Shown here: piece by piece, positions 4,625-5,574 of the stretch
Layout: every line of letters begins with the position of its first letter
How positions within the stretch are numbered: position 1 is the stretch's first letter
From: Clostridia bacterium
GTDB taxonomy: Bacteria; Bacillota_A; Clostridia; Oscillospirales; CAG-272
Direction: 5' to 3'
Length of the DNA stretch: 5,574 nt
Assembly (NCBI GenBank): GCA_017462145.1
Contig: JAFTRT010000180.1
Location: 1-5,574, forward strand
Made by a program: the position numbers and the translations under genes
The notes under the pieces: model-generated
The model's database searches: none
What the model was told of the DNA's origin: nothing
What the model saw: only the letters and a program-made list of their open reading frames with translations

Positions 4625-5574
4625 AGGGGAAGAGGTGCTTGGTCTCCTGGACGACCTCACCGCTCATGGGACAGATCACCAAGAGGTTGAGAAAGGTCAT
4701 GGCGGTAATGGCAAGATCGGCCATCTGCCATGCAAAGCTTGCCGAAATGACGGCACCACCCAAAACCGATAGCGCATACAGAGCGGGAAAGCTCTTGGTG
4801 CCTGCAAGACGAGGGGAGAGATAATAGACACATTCCGAGCCGTAATGTGCCCAACACAACACCGTTGCTACGCCGAATAATAAGACGGCAACGGCCATAA
4901 AGATTCCCGCCGCATCTCCAAGAACCGAGGCATAGGAAAGAACGGTAACCATCATAAAATCTCCCGTTGGTGCAGCAGAAATCCCTCCTCCTACGATCAC
5001 CACAAGTGCCGTTACGGTGCAGAGCACGATGGTATCCACAAAGACCTCTGCCAGCCCAAACAGGCCCTGCTCGGCCGGAGACGAGCAGACTGCCACGGCG
5101 TGTGCGGTGGGAGCAGTACCGCACCCTGCTTCGTTGGACACCAGTCCTCGCATACAGCCATAGCGCAGGGCGTTTATCAATCCAATACCAAGCACGCCGC
5201 CCGTGACCGCTTGCCCGGAAAAGGCATTCTGAAAGATGGCCGCAAAGGCCTCGGGCAAGGCCTCCCAACGGCGGATCAGTACCGCCAAGGACAGAAGCAA
5301 ATAGCCGAGGGTCATGAGGGGAACCAAGCGCTCCACCTGCTTCAAAACACCCGTTCTCCCTTGTTTGAGTACCAACCACGTAAAGCCCGCCAACACGATT
5401 CCCACCGTCAGAGGAGGAATGTGAAATACTCCCTCTAAGGCTGCTGCGACAGCGTTGACCTGAAGCAGACTGCCCATGGTAAAGGTGTTGGCCAAACAGA
5501 GCAGAGCGAAGAGAAGCGCCAATGCGCTGCCAAGCTGTTTTCTCCCTCGAGAAGCAAAAAAATCCTTGATGTAA
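4623..5574 (-). CDS. Sodium:alanine (AGCS family) amino-acid symporter, 5'-truncated by the window
   Basis: Integral membrane transporter that takes up alanine, glycine or a similar amino acid with sodium. 316 residues are visible. The frame stays open to the window end and begins YIKDFF, which matches the family's GGPMYYI region, so roughly 130-150 N-terminal residues are missing; a TTG at 5522 is internal. Recognisable parts are ANTFTMGSLLQVNAVAAAL (residues 28-46, like the family GNxxQxN segment), VERLVPLM, the AGCS hallmark SNEAGCGTAPTAHA (146-159; NEAGxGSAP in relatives, here with Thr), EVFVDTIVLCTVTAL, and CWAHYGSECVYYL (240-252). It ends ETKHLFP, a usual family ending. It is convergent with the DUF2752 gene and probably unrelated to it functionally. 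The substrate cannot be fixed from sequence. Confidence 0.95.
   Translation of the reverse strand, partial: YIKDFFASRGRKQLGSALALLFALLCLANTFTMGSLLQVNAVAAALEGVFHIPPLTVGIVLAGFTWLVLKQGRTGVLKQVERLVPLMTLGYLLLSLAVLIRRWEALPEAFAAIFQNAFSGQAVTGGVLGIGLINALRYGCMRGLVSNEAGCGTAPTAHAVAVCSSPAEQGLFGLAEVFVDTIVLCTVTALVVIVGGGISAAPTGDFMMVTVLSYASVLGDAAGIFMAVAVLLFGVATVLCWAHYGSECVYYLSPRLAGTKSFPALYALSVLGGAVISASFAWQMADLAITAMTFLNLLVICPMSGEVVQETKHLFP

Noticed and set aside
4657..5379. A 240-codon minus-strand frame inside the symporter gene in another phase.
   Set aside because: The overlapping frame has clear AGCS motifs. This one is Arg/Cys/Gly-rich shadow sequence with no ribosome binding site or domain.

Overview
The window looks like a chromosomal segment of a Gram-positive member of the Clostridia. 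The evidence is strong AAAGGAGG-type ribosome binding sites, sigma-A promoters with TTGACW and TATAAT boxes, compact U-run terminators, an archaeal-type (type 3) prolyl-tRNA synthetase, and DUF4830, zinc-ribbon and DUF2752 small membrane proteins typical of gut clostridia (Oscillospiraceae-like). The genus is not determinable from this sequence. Base composition is close to even by eye and I see no sign of a mobile element.

Layout. Positions 1-1020 (+) hold the 3' two-thirds of proS, cut by the window start. A hairpin with a T-rich tail (1027-1074) separates it from a SEDS-family peptidoglycan polymerase (FtsW/RodA/SpoVE type, 1091-2218, +). After 76 bases comes a small single-pass membrane protein with a DUF4830 domain (2295-2777, +). 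The Shine-Dalgarno of that gene lies inside the right arm of a hairpin that also resembles a terminator. Next are two tandem paralogues (2886-3413 and 3540-4100, +). Each has an N-terminal CxxC...CxxC zinc ribbon, a low-complexity linker and a membrane domain that looks CD225/dispanin-like (the IFITM superfamily), and each has its own near-consensus extended -10 promoter. A clean terminator separates the two. A DUF2752 membrane protein (4145-4573, +) follows the second paralogue with no terminator between, so those two are probably co-transcribed. A strong 18-bp hairpin terminator (4583-4624) lies between it and a convergent AGCS-family sodium:alanine/amino-acid symporter (4623-5574, -), cut by the window end.

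How they work together. proS, the SEDS gene and the symporter are housekeeping or transport genes. The most interesting part is the 2.8-4.6 kb block: two zinc-ribbon/CD225-like membrane proteins plus DUF2752, a small envelope module of unknown function. Its regulatory layout is also unusual, with a hairpin sitting between the Shine-Dalgarno and the ATG of the DUF2752 gene. No intergenic stretch exceeds 300 bases. I see no tRNA, rRNA, CRISPR array, IS element or attachment site.
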